This document shows, one piece after another, positions 35,628 through 44,263 of a stretch of 64,000 nucleotides of DNA. Numbering within the stretch: the stretch's first letter is position 1; each line of letters begins with the position of its first letter. The position numbers were made by a program, and so were the translations under genes. The DNA is taken from assembly GCA_946478235.1 (NCBI GenBank), contig CAMLBF010000001.1, positions 372,001 to 436,000 of the forward strand, read 5' to 3'. The DNA comes from an uncultured Bartonella sp. Its GTDB lineage: Bacteria > Pseudomonadota > Alphaproteobacteria > Rhizobiales > Rhizobiaceae. The notes under the pieces were generated by a model. It did not search any database and was not told the DNA's origin. It saw nothing but the letters and a program-made list of their open reading frames with translations.

Positions 35628-38150
35628 ATGGCTTATTTTGACTCTATCATTTGCCTATTCAAGCTAGATACCAAAGAGGCCGAAGCGTCTGCCAAGAAAA
35701 TGGATGGCAGCTTAAAACAGCTTTTGAACACCGCCAGCAATGCTAGTGAAAAATCAGGAAATTTGGGGCAAAATCTGGTTTCATCATTTAACGCTGTTAG
35801 CTCAGCATTAAATAATATTGGTCAAAACATATCCGGAAGCTTTTCCCAAATAAAATCGGAAGCCGATCAGGTATTCAGTCATATAAAAGAAGCCGGACAA
35901 AACACCGGAGATGCTATTGCCGGTTCAATCAAAAATTCATTTGATGAAATTAATAAAACCACCAATGAAAATTTGTTGAAGCAAAAATTGTATGCTGCGG
36001 ATATTTCCAATAACGGAAAAAACAGCACGATCAATGCCAATGGCATAGCACCCCATACAATTGGTGAACAAAATAGTTACCTCAAAGACATTGGGCACGT
36101 GAATATTTCACGCCCATCAATGACTGCCCCTTTCCCACCAGAAGCTATTCCTGCTGAGCCAAGTGTCGCAAATAGCAAACATATTGCGCAAGAAGCCATT
36201 AGTGCGGTAAACGAAACTTTCCGCCATAGTGTCAATGACATGGGAAATGAAACACGAAATGAGCTTGATGCAATCAAACAACATGCGGAAAACGCAAAAC
36301 AAAGCATTCATGAACCAAAGCCGACATTGAACCAAGCAACGCGCGTTAGTCCCTATCATACGAATAATATGACGCCTGCTATGCAACAGGCCGACAGTTT
36401 TGCCAACACCATGGCTGCACCTATGGATGCCATAGTGACGAATGTCGGTCAAAGCATATCGAATATGAAAACTTCGACCACGAATGATTTCAATGAGGTA
36501 AAACAGGCTGCAAATGAAACAGCCGTGTCTATCAGCAATTCATTTCTCGGCATTGTAAACAGTGTTGCAACCTCTATTGCTAATGCAGCAAATAATATCC
36601 ATACATTTATTACAGATATCATAAAATCGTCCATTCCGAAGTTTAAGGCATCAGCCGATGCACTCAGAAAAAACTTTGGACAGGCTATTTCCGGCACGAT
36701 AAAAGGTATTACGGACAAGTTTTCCTTCGACAGTATTTTTACCGGCGTTGGAAAACATGCGCAAAACCTTACTGCCCTTGGAGCTCTAGCATCACAATCT
36801 AGAATTGGTGTACGTAACCTTGATCTTTTATCACGTTCAGCTGCAAGTCTCGGTGGCAATCTGGGTGAAGCCCAGCAAGATATTAATCGCTTTTCTCAAT
36901 CTGTCACAACCGCATTAGGCGACAAAACCAGCCAAGCGGCGGCAATTTTTGATAAATTGGGAATTTCGCTGAAAAACCAAAAAGGCCGAATAAAAGATAC
37001 AAGCAAGTTGATGGGCGAGTTATCGCATAAAATGCGAACGATGAGCCAACCCGATAAAAATCTGATGCTTAACGACCTTGGCTTCAAAGACCAAGGCATG
37101 CGCCGATATGTCATGTCGACCGACAAGACACAAAAACGCGTAATGGGCACAGAAAAAGAAAAGGGTATAACAACACAGAAAGATGTCGAAGAAGCAAAGA
37201 AATTCCAAAAATCTCTCACTGAACTGAATGAAACCATTGATAGTGCCGCGACAGATCTTGTAACTGCGTTAATGCCGGCATTCACATTCATTGTTGATGG
37301 CTTAAAAAACCTTGTTACTGTTGCAAAAGATAACAAAATTATTTTGGTTGGCTTTTTTGCTGCTTTGGCGGTTGTTGCTGTCAGTTATGGAGCATCCATG
37401 GCCTCTGCCGCTGTTGCAACAATAGCAGCCACATGGCCTATCTTGGCAATTATCGCCGTTGTTGGCGCACTGGGATATGCATTTTATAAACTCATTCCAT
37501 TTCTCAAAAAAATTCCTCAACTCTTCCACGATTTTGTGGCTAATAGCCCCATGGTGCGGTCTGCGCTTAACAAACTTTCCGAAGCATGGCAGGAATTAAA
37601 AAACAAAGCCCAACCAATAATTGATTTTTTTAAGACGGTATGGGGATTTGTAACAGATGCCTGGAATGGTGACTTTGAAGGCATGAAAAAAAGCTTCTTT
37701 GATATGCTTAATGCCATTAAAGATTATTTTATAAATATCTGGAACGAAATTAGTACCATTGCCAGCAATATTACCAAAGCTATTCGTGAGAAATTAACAG
37801 ATATGTTACCGGCCAAACTGCAATATTGGCTTGGTCTTAGTGATAATAAAGAAACTGATATTCCGACACCTGATGATGAACAAAAACAAGCCGCTACGAA
37901 AGCTGTAGAAGCCGGACAGCAACATCTAGATCAAGTTCAGCAAAATGGAGTCCCTTCCAACGCAGTGGAAATTACCAAAACCCAAAATATCGAAAATAAT
38001 AAGCAAACAAATGTTACTGTAGGCGCACCAAACATTGTCATTAATGCCCCCGGAGACTCCATTGGAGGCATGAAAAAAGCGGGTGAAATATCACGCAGCG
38101 TGTTATTTAAAAATACTTCGCAAGGTTTTGATGATTGCAGACAGAATTAA
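35628..38150 (+). CDS. Tail tape measure protein
   Basis: 840 residues. A long Asn/Ser/Ala-rich helical part (about 1-330) sets tail length. A conserved centre follows (GVGKHAQNLTALGALASQSRIGVRNLDLLSRSAASLGGNLGEAQQDINRF, about 365-430). Two hydrophobic stretches (about 565-585 and 590-625) could span a membrane during DNA ejection. The C-terminal tip from about residue 795 (TNVTVGAPNIVINAPGDS...DDCRQN) also occurs as displaced copies at 39105-39248 and 40154-40345. Its stop overlaps, tail to tail, the stop of an exported-protein gene. Confidence 0.92.
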   Translation: MAYFDSIICLFKLDTKEAEASAKKMDGSLKQLLNTASNASEKSGNLGQNLVSSFNAVSSALNNIGQNISGSFSQIKSEADQVFSHIKEAGQNTGDAIAGSIKNSFDEINKTTNENLLKQKLYAADISNNGKNSTINANGIAPHTIGEQNSYLKDIGHVNISRPSMTAPFPPEAIPAEPSVANSKHIAQEAISAVNETFRHSVNDMGNETRNELDAIKQHAENAKQSIHEPKPTLNQATRVSPYHTNNMTPAMQQADSFANTMAAPMDAIVTNVGQSISNMKTSTTNDFNEVKQAANETAVSISNSFLGIVNSVATSIANAANNIHTFITDIIKSSIPKFKASADALRKNFGQAISGTIKGITDKFSFDSIFTGVGKHAQNLTALGALASQSRIGVRNLDLLSRSAASLGGNLGEAQQDINRFSQSVTTALGDKTSQAAAIFDKLGISLKNQKGRIKDTSKLMGELSHKMRTMSQPDKNLMLNDLGFKDQGMRRYVMSTDKTQKRVMGTEKEKGITTQKDVEEAKKFQKSLTELNETIDSAATDLVTALMPAFTFIVDGLKNLVTVAKDNKIILVGFFAALAVVAVSYGASMASAAVATIAATWPILAIIAVVGALGYAFYKLIPFLKKIPQLFHDFVANSPMVRSALNKLSEAWQELKNKAQPIIDFFKTVWGFVTDAWNGDFEGMKKSFFDMLNAIKDYFINIWNEISTIASNITKAIREKLTDMLPAKLQYWLGLSDNKETDIPTPDDEQKQAATKAVEAGQQHLDQVQQNGVPSNAVEITKTQNIENNKQTNVTVGAPNIVINAPGDSIGGMKKAGEISRSVLFKNTSQGFDDCRQN

Positions 38151-38932
38151 TCTTTCCACTTTTGATTAGGTAAATGAAACCTGTCCTTATTCGCTTCATA
38201 GGTTTTTTTATAATCTTGTTTATCGAGATTTTCCTCAGATATATATTTAGTTGAATAGCAGTTTTGAATATTTGAAAAATCAAAACATGGTGCATCATCA
38301 GGAAAGTATTTTGCCATATATACGTAATCAAATAAAACGAAAGCAATTGGTTCTGCTTTTTTGTTTTTTATTAAACCATCTAAAGAGCCGCCTGACATAA
38401 ATGTATCAGCGATCTTTTTACCCTCTTTTTGAGCTTGTTCATTTGCTTTTTCAGCTACGCTACATTTTTTTAGCGTTGGTATAATTAAATTCTCTATACC
38501 ACCATCACAATTTAATAAGATATATTGACCTGAACGATAATCCGCTAATTCATCAGCAGAACTCATACCCAATTCAGCATTCAGCAAACTATGATTTTCC
38601 GCCGTTACGTTAAATTCTAACTTTATCGTTTTAGAATTTTGTTGTCCAATTTTATCTATCTTACCTGACACATAAATCTTTTTATCTTTGTACTCTTTAT
38701 AACCAGCTAATTCATTCTCGCCAAATAATGCTGTGATAGTGTCTACGGTAACAGGTTGTGTTAGAGATGGATAAATATACAAACTACTATTACTTGTAAG
38801 ATAATCAACAATATCGACAGCAAGAAAACTAGCTAAAAATTTACTTCCTTTTTCTTCATTCAAGCTCTGTGCGGAAGCAGATGAGAAAGTTACCAAAGAA
38901 ACAATCAACGAGGTTATCAGGCTTTTAAACAT
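38147..38932 (-). CDS. Exported OB-fold-like protein P1 (A-type), candidate superinfection exclusion factor
   Basis: 261 residues with a signal peptide (cut after SSASA). The mature part contains an OB-fold-like segment of the tRNA_anti-like kind (NELAGYKEYKDKKIYVSGKIDKIG, then GQYILLNCDGGI) and a C-terminal region FMSGGSLDGL...YFPDDAPCFDF. Four cysteines are shared with all four paralogues, so disulfides in the periplasm are likely. The end FHLPNQKWKD marks the A-type. It has its own promoter and is transcribed against the tape measure gene. Function is unknown, and exclusion is my inference from context. A 407-bp core is identical to P3. Confidence 0.75.
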   Translation of the reverse strand: MFKSLITSLIVSLVTFSSASAQSLNEEKGSKFLASFLAVDIVDYLTSNSSLYIYPSLTQPVTVDTITALFGENELAGYKEYKDKKIYVSGKIDKIGQQNSKTIKLEFNVTAENHSLLNAELGMSSADELADYRSGQYILLNCDGGIENLIIPTLKKCSVAEKANEQAQKEGKKIADTFMSGGSLDGLIKNKKAEPIAFVLFDYVYMAKYFPDDAPCFDFSNIQNCYSTKYISEENLDKQDYKKTYEANKDRFHLPNQKWKD

Positions 38933-38953
38933 TACAATCTCCCATTTTGGTAA

Positions 38954-39026
38954 GATATGAAAAATTGTGACCTTTTTAGCAAGTCTTAAACAATAAAAAT
39001 GTGTTTGAATAAACGTGATTGTTCAC
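38954..39026 (-). promoter_or_regulatory. Conserved promoter module of P1
   Basis: On the minus strand, TTGCTA (38977-38982) and CATATC (38954-38959) are spaced 17 bp. The palindrome GTGATTGTTCAC lies at 39015-39026, 83 bp from the start codon. The module is nearly identical before P2 and P3. Confidence 0.6.
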
Positions 39027-39104
39027 AGTTAAATGTATAAATGCTCTTCAATTTTTATACGAAACATACGTAAGGTCGTAAACAAAACGAAATACAATCA
39101 ATGA

Positions 39105-39248
39105 CAAACGAATGTTACTGTGGGTGAGGCACATATTACGTTGAATACCAACAAACCTATCGAAGATATTGGTCAAAAACTAACTGATCGACAAACATAT
39201 GAAATAAAAAAAGCAATTGCTGACACCGATGACTCTGTAATGCGTTAA
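39105..39248 (+). pseudogene. Displaced tape measure tip, B-type
   Basis: Open from a TGA at 39102 to TAA at 39246, reading QTNVTVGEAHITLNTNKPIE...SVMR (47 codons). The first seven residues equal the tape measure junction (KQTNVTVG), and the rest is a different, weakly related tip. It ends one base before the P2 stop, in the same tail-to-tail arrangement as the real tape measure and P1. It has no start codon. Confidence 0.75.
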
Positions 39249-39249
39249 T

Positions 39250-40029
39250 TTACGGCAAATGATAAAAATCTTGCGATTGAAAATACGCGTCCCGGTATTC
39301 TTGTACACCACTTAATTTGCCATTATTCGGCAAGATAGGCTGATAATCGCATGAATCATATAATTCCCATGAAAGACATGGTGAATTATCTGGTAGATAT
39401 CTTGCTGCAAATTTATAAAAAAACAATTGTGCAGGCGCCGGTTTGTGGCCATCCTTTGCTTTCATATACTGATCGATAACCTCGCCTTTCAAAAAGCTAT
39501 TCGTTACTTTCTCAGCTTGTCTTTCTTCCGCAAAAAGCACCCATTCTTTGGGATAACACTTATAAGCAGAAGGAATTATGTCCTCAATGACCCCTCCACA
39601 CGCCAATGATATATTGCTACCCTTGGTAAAATTTGCTGCGACATTCTCAAATCGTTTGTCTAACATTGCTGACATATTACCATGGTCATCATTACGCGTA
39701 TTATATGAAATGCTAATATAATTTGACATCTTCGTAACATGGTCGACTTTTCCATTAATTATTAATGGAACACCTTTATATTTTTTCTCGGCTGCGATTT
39801 CATTTTCATAAAACTCATCAGCAATCTGCTGCGCTTGATATTCAACAAGTTTAATGTCATCGAGGTTGTCAAATTTAAAGAGAGCTTGATCTGTTTTGGC
39901 CAAATAAATCTGCATAGCCACGAATGTATTAATAGCTTTGAACTCTTTTTCTTCCAAACTCATCTTTGCTGATGCAGTTGAAAAAGTTACCAAAGAAACA
40001 ATCACCGAGGTTATCAGGCTTTTAAACAT
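39250..40029 (-). CDS. Exported paralogue P2 (B-type)
   Basis: The ATG at 40029 (MFKSLITSVIVSL) has GGGAGA in front, and seven upstream in-frame codons are ignored. 259 residues, signal peptide cut near STASA. The OB-like segment is ENEIAAEKKYKGVPLIINGKVDHVT, and the C-terminal segment is FLKGEVIDQYM...YLPDNSPCLSW. The four family cysteines are kept. It ends in FYHLP, as P4 does, and lacks the KW tail of A-type. The tip remnant behind it is of a different type from that behind P1 and P3. Confidence 0.75.
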   Translation of the reverse strand: MFKSLITSVIVSLVTFSTASAKMSLEEKEFKAINTFVAMQIYLAKTDQALFKFDNLDDIKLVEYQAQQIADEFYENEIAAEKKYKGVPLIINGKVDHVTKMSNYISISYNTRNDDHGNMSAMLDKRFENVAANFTKGSNISLACGGVIEDIIPSAYKCYPKEWVLFAEERQAEKVTNSFLKGEVIDQYMKAKDGHKPAPAQLFFYKFAARYLPDNSPCLSWELYDSCDYQPILPNNGKLSGVQEYRDAYFQSQDFYHLP

Positions 40030-40050
40030 TACATTCTCCCATTTTTGCAA

Positions 40051-40123
40051 AATATGAAAAATTGTGATCTTTTTAGCAAGTCTTAAATAATAAAAATGTG
40101 TTGGAATAAACGTGATTGTTCAC
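40051..40123 (-). promoter_or_regulatory. Conserved promoter module of P2
   Basis: TTGCTA (40074-40079), CATATT (40051-40056), 17-bp spacing, and GTGATTGTTCAC at 40112-40123, 83 bp from the P2 start. Confidence 0.6.
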
Positions 40124-40153
40124 AATGAAATGTATAAATGATCTTCTATTTTT

Positions 40154-40345
40154 ATGCGTAAGCTAGATAGCCTTATAAACACCACAATACAAAAAAGAAC
40201 GACCAACGTAAAAATCGGCGCACCAAACATTGTCATTAATGCCCCTGGAGACTCAGTTGGAGGCATGAAAAAAGCGGGTGAAATATCACAAAGCGTATTA
40301 TTTAAAAATACTTCGCAAGGTTTTGACGATTGCAGTCAGAATTAA
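40154..40345 (+). pseudogene. Displaced tape measure tip, A-type
   Basis: 63 codons from an ATG at 40154. The last part (TNVKIGAPNIVINAPGDSVGG...FKNTSQGFDDCSQN) is almost identical to the C-terminus of the tape measure protein. The first 18 codons are unrelated. Its stop overlaps that of P3 exactly as the tape measure stop overlaps P1. No ribosome site was seen, so probably it is a silent donor fragment. Confidence 0.8.
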
Positions 40346-41130
40346 TCTTTCCACTTTGGGAGCGGCAAATGAAACTTGTCCTTATTAGCTTCATAAGTTT
40401 TTCTGAAATCTTGTTTGTCAAAATTTTTATCTGATATATATTTATTTGTATCACAATGCTTTATATCTGAAAAATCAAAACATGGTGCATCATCAGGAAA
40501 GTATTTTGCCATATAGGCGTAAGTAAATAACGCTAAAGCAATTGGCTCTGCTTCTTTGTTTTTTATCAAACCATCTAAAGAGCCGCCTGACATAAATGTA
40601 TCAGCGATCTTTTTACCCTCTTTTTGAGCTTGTTCATTTGCTTTTTCAGCTACGCTACATTTTTTTAGCGTTGGTATAATTAAATTCTCTATACCACCAT
40701 CACAATTTAATAAGATATATTGACCTGAACGATAATCCGCTAATTCATCAGCAGAACTCATACCCAATTCAGCATTCAGCAAACTATGATTTTCCGCCGT
40801 TACGTTAAATTCTAACTTTATCGTTTTAGAATTTTGTTGTCCAATTTTATCTATCTTACCTGACACATAAATCTTTTTATCTTTGTACTCTTTATAACCA
40901 GCTAATTCATTCTCGCCAAATAATGCTGTGATAGTGTCTACGGTAACAGGTTGTGTTAGAGATGGATAAATATAAAAATTACTATTGTTATCTGTGAGAT
41001 ATTTAACAATATCGACAGCAAGAAAGTTAGCTAAAAATTTACTTCCTTTTTCTTCATTCAAGCTCTGTGCTGAAGCGGTTGAAAAAGTTACCAAAGAAAC
41101 AATCACCGAGGTTATCAAGCGTTTAAACAT
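40342..41130 (-). CDS. Exported paralogue P3 (A-type)
   Basis: The ATG at 41130 has GGGAGA upstream. The frame is open for 68 further codons, which are promoter sequence. 262 residues, signal peptide cut near STASA. The 407 bases at 40568-40974 are identical to 38373-38779 of P1, while both gene ends differ, so the centre was recently copied or exchanged. It ends in FHLPLPKWKD (A-type). Four cysteines are conserved. The A-type tip remnant is directly behind it. Confidence 0.75.
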   Translation of the reverse strand: MFKRLITSVIVSLVTFSTASAQSLNEEKGSKFLANFLAVDIVKYLTDNNSNFYIYPSLTQPVTVDTITALFGENELAGYKEYKDKKIYVSGKIDKIGQQNSKTIKLEFNVTAENHSLLNAELGMSSADELADYRSGQYILLNCDGGIENLIIPTLKKCSVAEKANEQAQKEGKKIADTFMSGGSLDGLIKNKEAEPIALALFTYAYMAKYFPDDAPCFDFSDIKHCDTNKYISDKNFDKQDFRKTYEANKDKFHLPLPKWKD

Positions 41131-41151
41131 TACAATCTCCCATTTTGATGA

Positions 41152-41223
41152 AATATGAAAAATTGTGGCATTTTTAGCAAGTCTTAAACAATAAAATGTA
41201 TTTGAATAAACGTGATTGTTCAC
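41152..41223 (-). promoter_or_regulatory. Conserved promoter module of P3
   Basis: TTGCTA (41175-41180), CATATT (41152-41157), 17-bp spacing, and GTGATTGTTCAC at 41212-41223, 82 bp from the P3 start. Confidence 0.6.
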
Positions 41224-41436
41224 AATGAAATTGTATAAATGATCTTTGATTTTTACGCGTAAGATACCTAATATCGTAAACAAAACACAAAACGAAATAC
41301 GAAAACCAACGAATCTATATACTATTCCTTGCAACCAAATCTTTAAGATGGCGACTATAGCTATATAGACATTCGTGAACTATAAAAACTGCTCAATTGA
41401 CAGAGCAATTTTCAGTAAGTGTTTTCGCACAATTGT

Positions 41437-42216
41437 TTACGGTAGATGGTAGAAATCTTTCGAGCGTTTGTAATCTTCCAGATAATCGTTCAAGCTATTC
41501 AAGTTTGCCTTGTTTGGTAGAATTGAGTTGTAATTGCACTGTTTAAATGTTTCCCATGATAGACATGGCGAATTATCTGGCAGATATTTTGCTGCATATT
41601 TATAATAGAACAGCTTTCCAGCAGCGTTTTTATTGGTTCCTTTGATAGCAATATAATTCTCAATATTTTTTCCGGCTAAAAATGCCTTGGTAATTTTTTC
41701 TGCTTGTTGTTCGGCCTCTGTCATGGAGCGTTCAACGGGAATACAATCCGATGCAAAAGGAATATCCTCATGCAAATCAATTTTGCAATCGAGATCAATC
41801 CGGTCATCAAGGGATAAGGTATTTTCCACGTCTCTAAAATTATCATTGACGATAGCGTAAAACTCATCATTTCTGCCAATATCACTGTCTGCAATAATTT
41901 TTAAAGAAGAGCTGCTTTTTTCAAGTCTTACAACGGTGATATGCACGCTCCAACGGGAATTTAGATATTGCTTTTTGGCTTTGAAAAAGTTCGTTCTAAA
42001 ATCCGACATCAATGTCCATGATGAAATTTGTTTTAGGTGATGTTCGGCAAGATTGGAGAATACGAATTCGGATTTATCATCAGCACTTTGCTTTATTTGA
42101 AGGGCTAAATATGTGTTAATTGCCTTAAATTCTTTTTCCGGTAAATTCATGTCAGCAAGCGCCGGAGAGACAGTGATCAAAAATGATATAAAAGGTATTA
42201 TAAGGCGTTTTAACAT
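41437..42216 (-). CDS. Exported paralogue P4 (B-type)
   Basis: 259 residues, signal peptide (MLKRLIIPFISFLITVSPALA). The closest relative is P2: both start the mature part with PEKEFKAIN or LEEKEFKAIN and end in DFYHLP, with YLPDNSPCLSW shared. The OB-like centre is more diverged (KAKKQYLNSRWSVHITVVRLE), but all four cysteines remain. The upstream region does not contain the P1-P3 promoter module. No clear tip remnant was found in the 300 bp behind it. Confidence 0.72.
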   Translation of the reverse strand: MLKRLIIPFISFLITVSPALADMNLPEKEFKAINTYLALQIKQSADDKSEFVFSNLAEHHLKQISSWTLMSDFRTNFFKAKKQYLNSRWSVHITVVRLEKSSSSLKIIADSDIGRNDEFYAIVNDNFRDVENTLSLDDRIDLDCKIDLHEDIPFASDCIPVERSMTEAEQQAEKITKAFLAGKNIENYIAIKGTNKNAAGKLFYYKYAAKYLPDNSPCLSWETFKQCNYNSILPNKANLNSLNDYLEDYKRSKDFYHLP

Positions 42217-42510
42217 TTCAATTCTCTGAAAAATTCACGGCTTAAAAATATATAATGCTTCAAATATGGCGTTGTCGCTCGCGCAATCATGTATATTGTC
42301 ACCAGCACAATCACATATAATAAGTTAAATCGACGAATGAAACAGCAGAATTGTCTATCAAGCTTATCACTAACGACAATTCTGCAAATCTAACTGAATA
42401 GCGATACCCTTATTTATGCCTTAATAGGTCTAAAGGGTAACAGAGTATATGCTTTATCCAACACTTAGTCTTTTTATTTAAGAGCCAAATTAACTAGATA
42501 AATAAAGTGG

Positions 42511-43296
42511 TTATTTGTTCCATTTGAAATCTGGCAAATGATATTTTTCTTTTGCCGCGGCATAAGCGTTATCGAATTCCTTTGTCGAAAACATCGATTT
42601 ATTGATGTATTTGCTGGAATCGCATTTAACAAACGTGTCGAAATTTAAACAAGGTGAATCGTCTGGCATTTTTGCTGCTGCATATTTTGATGCAAACAAA
42701 TAGACTGACAAAGGTATATCATCATTGCTTTTTACCATGTCATCTATAGCGCCGCCCGAAAGGAACGTCTGGGCAATATATTCACCAGTCTTCTGGGCGA
42801 TTTTTGTAACTTGCGGTGCCACTGTGCAACGTTTCAACGTCGGGTTCTGTTCTCTTACGATACCACCACCACATGTTAACGAAATTGGTTGCCCTACGTG
42901 GTATTCTGCGATCTGGTCGGAAGACATCATATCGAAATTGGCCAATAAAACCACGTCCTCGACATGTGGTGTTATAAAGGCCAGCTCTATAGTGTTAGAA
43001 CCCGACTGGCGGATTTTTCCAACGACACCTGCAACATAGAGATTTTGATCTTTATATTTTTTATAAGCCGCAATCTCATTATCTGCGAACTCCGCAGCAA
43101 TAATTTCTGCGTTGGTTGGTCGAGAAACAGTTAAAAATTGATAGGTATTTGGGCTACCCATAAGATAACTAACGGCAGTTGCCGATAGAAAGGCGGTGAG
43201 ATAGTTGCGTTCCTTATCTTCAACGCTCATCTGGGCAGAAGCAGAAGTCATTGTCACGGTTAAAGCTGTTGCCAATATTAATAAGCGTTTTAGCAT
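42511..43296 (-). CDS. Exported paralogue P5 (A-type)
   Basis: 261 residues, signal peptide cut after TSASA. Mature part: NEIAAYKKYKDQNLYVAGVVGKIR (OB-like), GQPISLTCGGGI, FLSGGAIDDMV, MPDDSPCLNF, and the A-type end YHLPDFKWNK. It is the most distant A-type member and sits at the outer end of the array, next to the following phage structural gene. The upstream region lacks the P1-P3 module. It may be the oldest copy. Confidence 0.72.
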   Translation of the reverse strand: MLKRLLILATALTVTMTSASAQMSVEDKERNYLTAFLSATAVSYLMGSPNTYQFLTVSRPTNAEIIAAEFADNEIAAYKKYKDQNLYVAGVVGKIRQSGSNTIELAFITPHVEDVVLLANFDMMSSDQIAEYHVGQPISLTCGGGIVREQNPTLKRCTVAPQVTKIAQKTGEYIAQTFLSGGAIDDMVKSNDDIPLSVYLFASKYAAAKMPDDSPCLNFDTFVKCDSSKYINKSMFSTKEFDNAYAAAKEKYHLPDFKWNK

Positions 43297-43678
43297 TACA
43301 AGTTACCCTCTATATATTTTTAACGAAGATAAAATTCAGTCATAGAAAAAAAATTTTTGACATACAAGTTGCGGTTACTCAAATCGCACGAACAGTTTTA
43401 ACAATTTTTGATCGAAAAACTATCAACCAATAGAAAATAAATTGGTTTTAAAAATAACAAACACCATAAATTAGATATTAAGAAATACTTTTTTTTAAAA
43501 TATATTAGAATATATACAAATTTAAAAAACAAAATAAAACTGTAATTATTTTTATTTCATTACAACCAACGCACACAACAATATTAATCATTATATTTTT
43601 ATAAACATACAATAAAATCATAGATATTATAATATTTATTATTCAAAAAAATTTATATTCTTACCAAGGACATCCGTA
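43297..43678. other. 382-bp very AT-rich spacer
   Basis: Lies between the outer end of the exported-protein array and the next baseplate gene. It must carry the P5 promoter (minus) and perhaps a new promoter for the baseplate genes (plus). The ribosome site CCAAGGACATCCGT is at its end. No other structure was seen. Confidence 0.55.
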
Positions 43679-44251
43679 ATGTCGAATTTTATTGCACGGC
43701 TTGAACAGGCTGCTATTGCGCTTATTGGTCCAACGTCGGCTGCCGATAGGGTTTTTATTATGGAAAGCGATGGCATTAGCCAATGTTTTCCTTATGCAAG
43801 ACCGTTAAACCTTAAGGTAAACGATCAGGCACGCATGCCACAACACACTTTGGAAGATGGTTCGACGATTACCGATCATCTGGTTATTGACCCTATTTCA
43901 ATAGAAATCCAGATGATTTTTATCAAAGACTTCCGCGATACACATGCTGAAATGCGTGCCGCTTACGAAGAAGGCCGTTTGCTTACCATACAGACAAAAA
44001 CGCACACTTACCCCAACATGGTGATAACCGCCCTACCACATGAAGAAACAACCGATTATTGGGATGTTATTTCCGTAAGTTTAAAGTTAGAGGAAGCGCG
44101 CTTTGTATCACCCGAACAAGGTAGTTTAAGCCAATCTGATGTCGGCAATGCCTCTGATACGTCAAAAATCAAACGTGGTTCTCTACAATCCATGTCAACT
44201 GGCTCTCACGCACAAACAAAAGCAAAAGAAGCCTATCAAAACTTCATTTAA
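43679..44251 (+). CDS. Baseplate protein (tail-proximal, Dit/LysM-region type)
   Basis: 190 residues: LIGPTSAADRVFIMESDGISQCFPYARPLNLKVNDQARMPQHTLEDGSTITDHLVIDPISIEIQMIF, then MVITALPHEETTDYWDVISVSLKLEEARFV. This is the pattern of a baseplate protein that in related phages follows the tape measure directly. Here the 5.5-kb exported-protein array separates them, so the array is an insertion. AAGGACA precedes the ATG. Confidence 0.75.
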   Translation: MSNFIARLEQAAIALIGPTSAADRVFIMESDGISQCFPYARPLNLKVNDQARMPQHTLEDGSTITDHLVIDPISIEIQMIFIKDFRDTHAEMRAAYEEGRLLTIQTKTHTYPNMVITALPHEETTDYWDVISVSLKLEEARFVSPEQGSLSQSDVGNASDTSKIKRGSLQSMSTGSHAQTKAKEAYQNFI

Positions 44252-44263
44252 CACAGGCTGATT

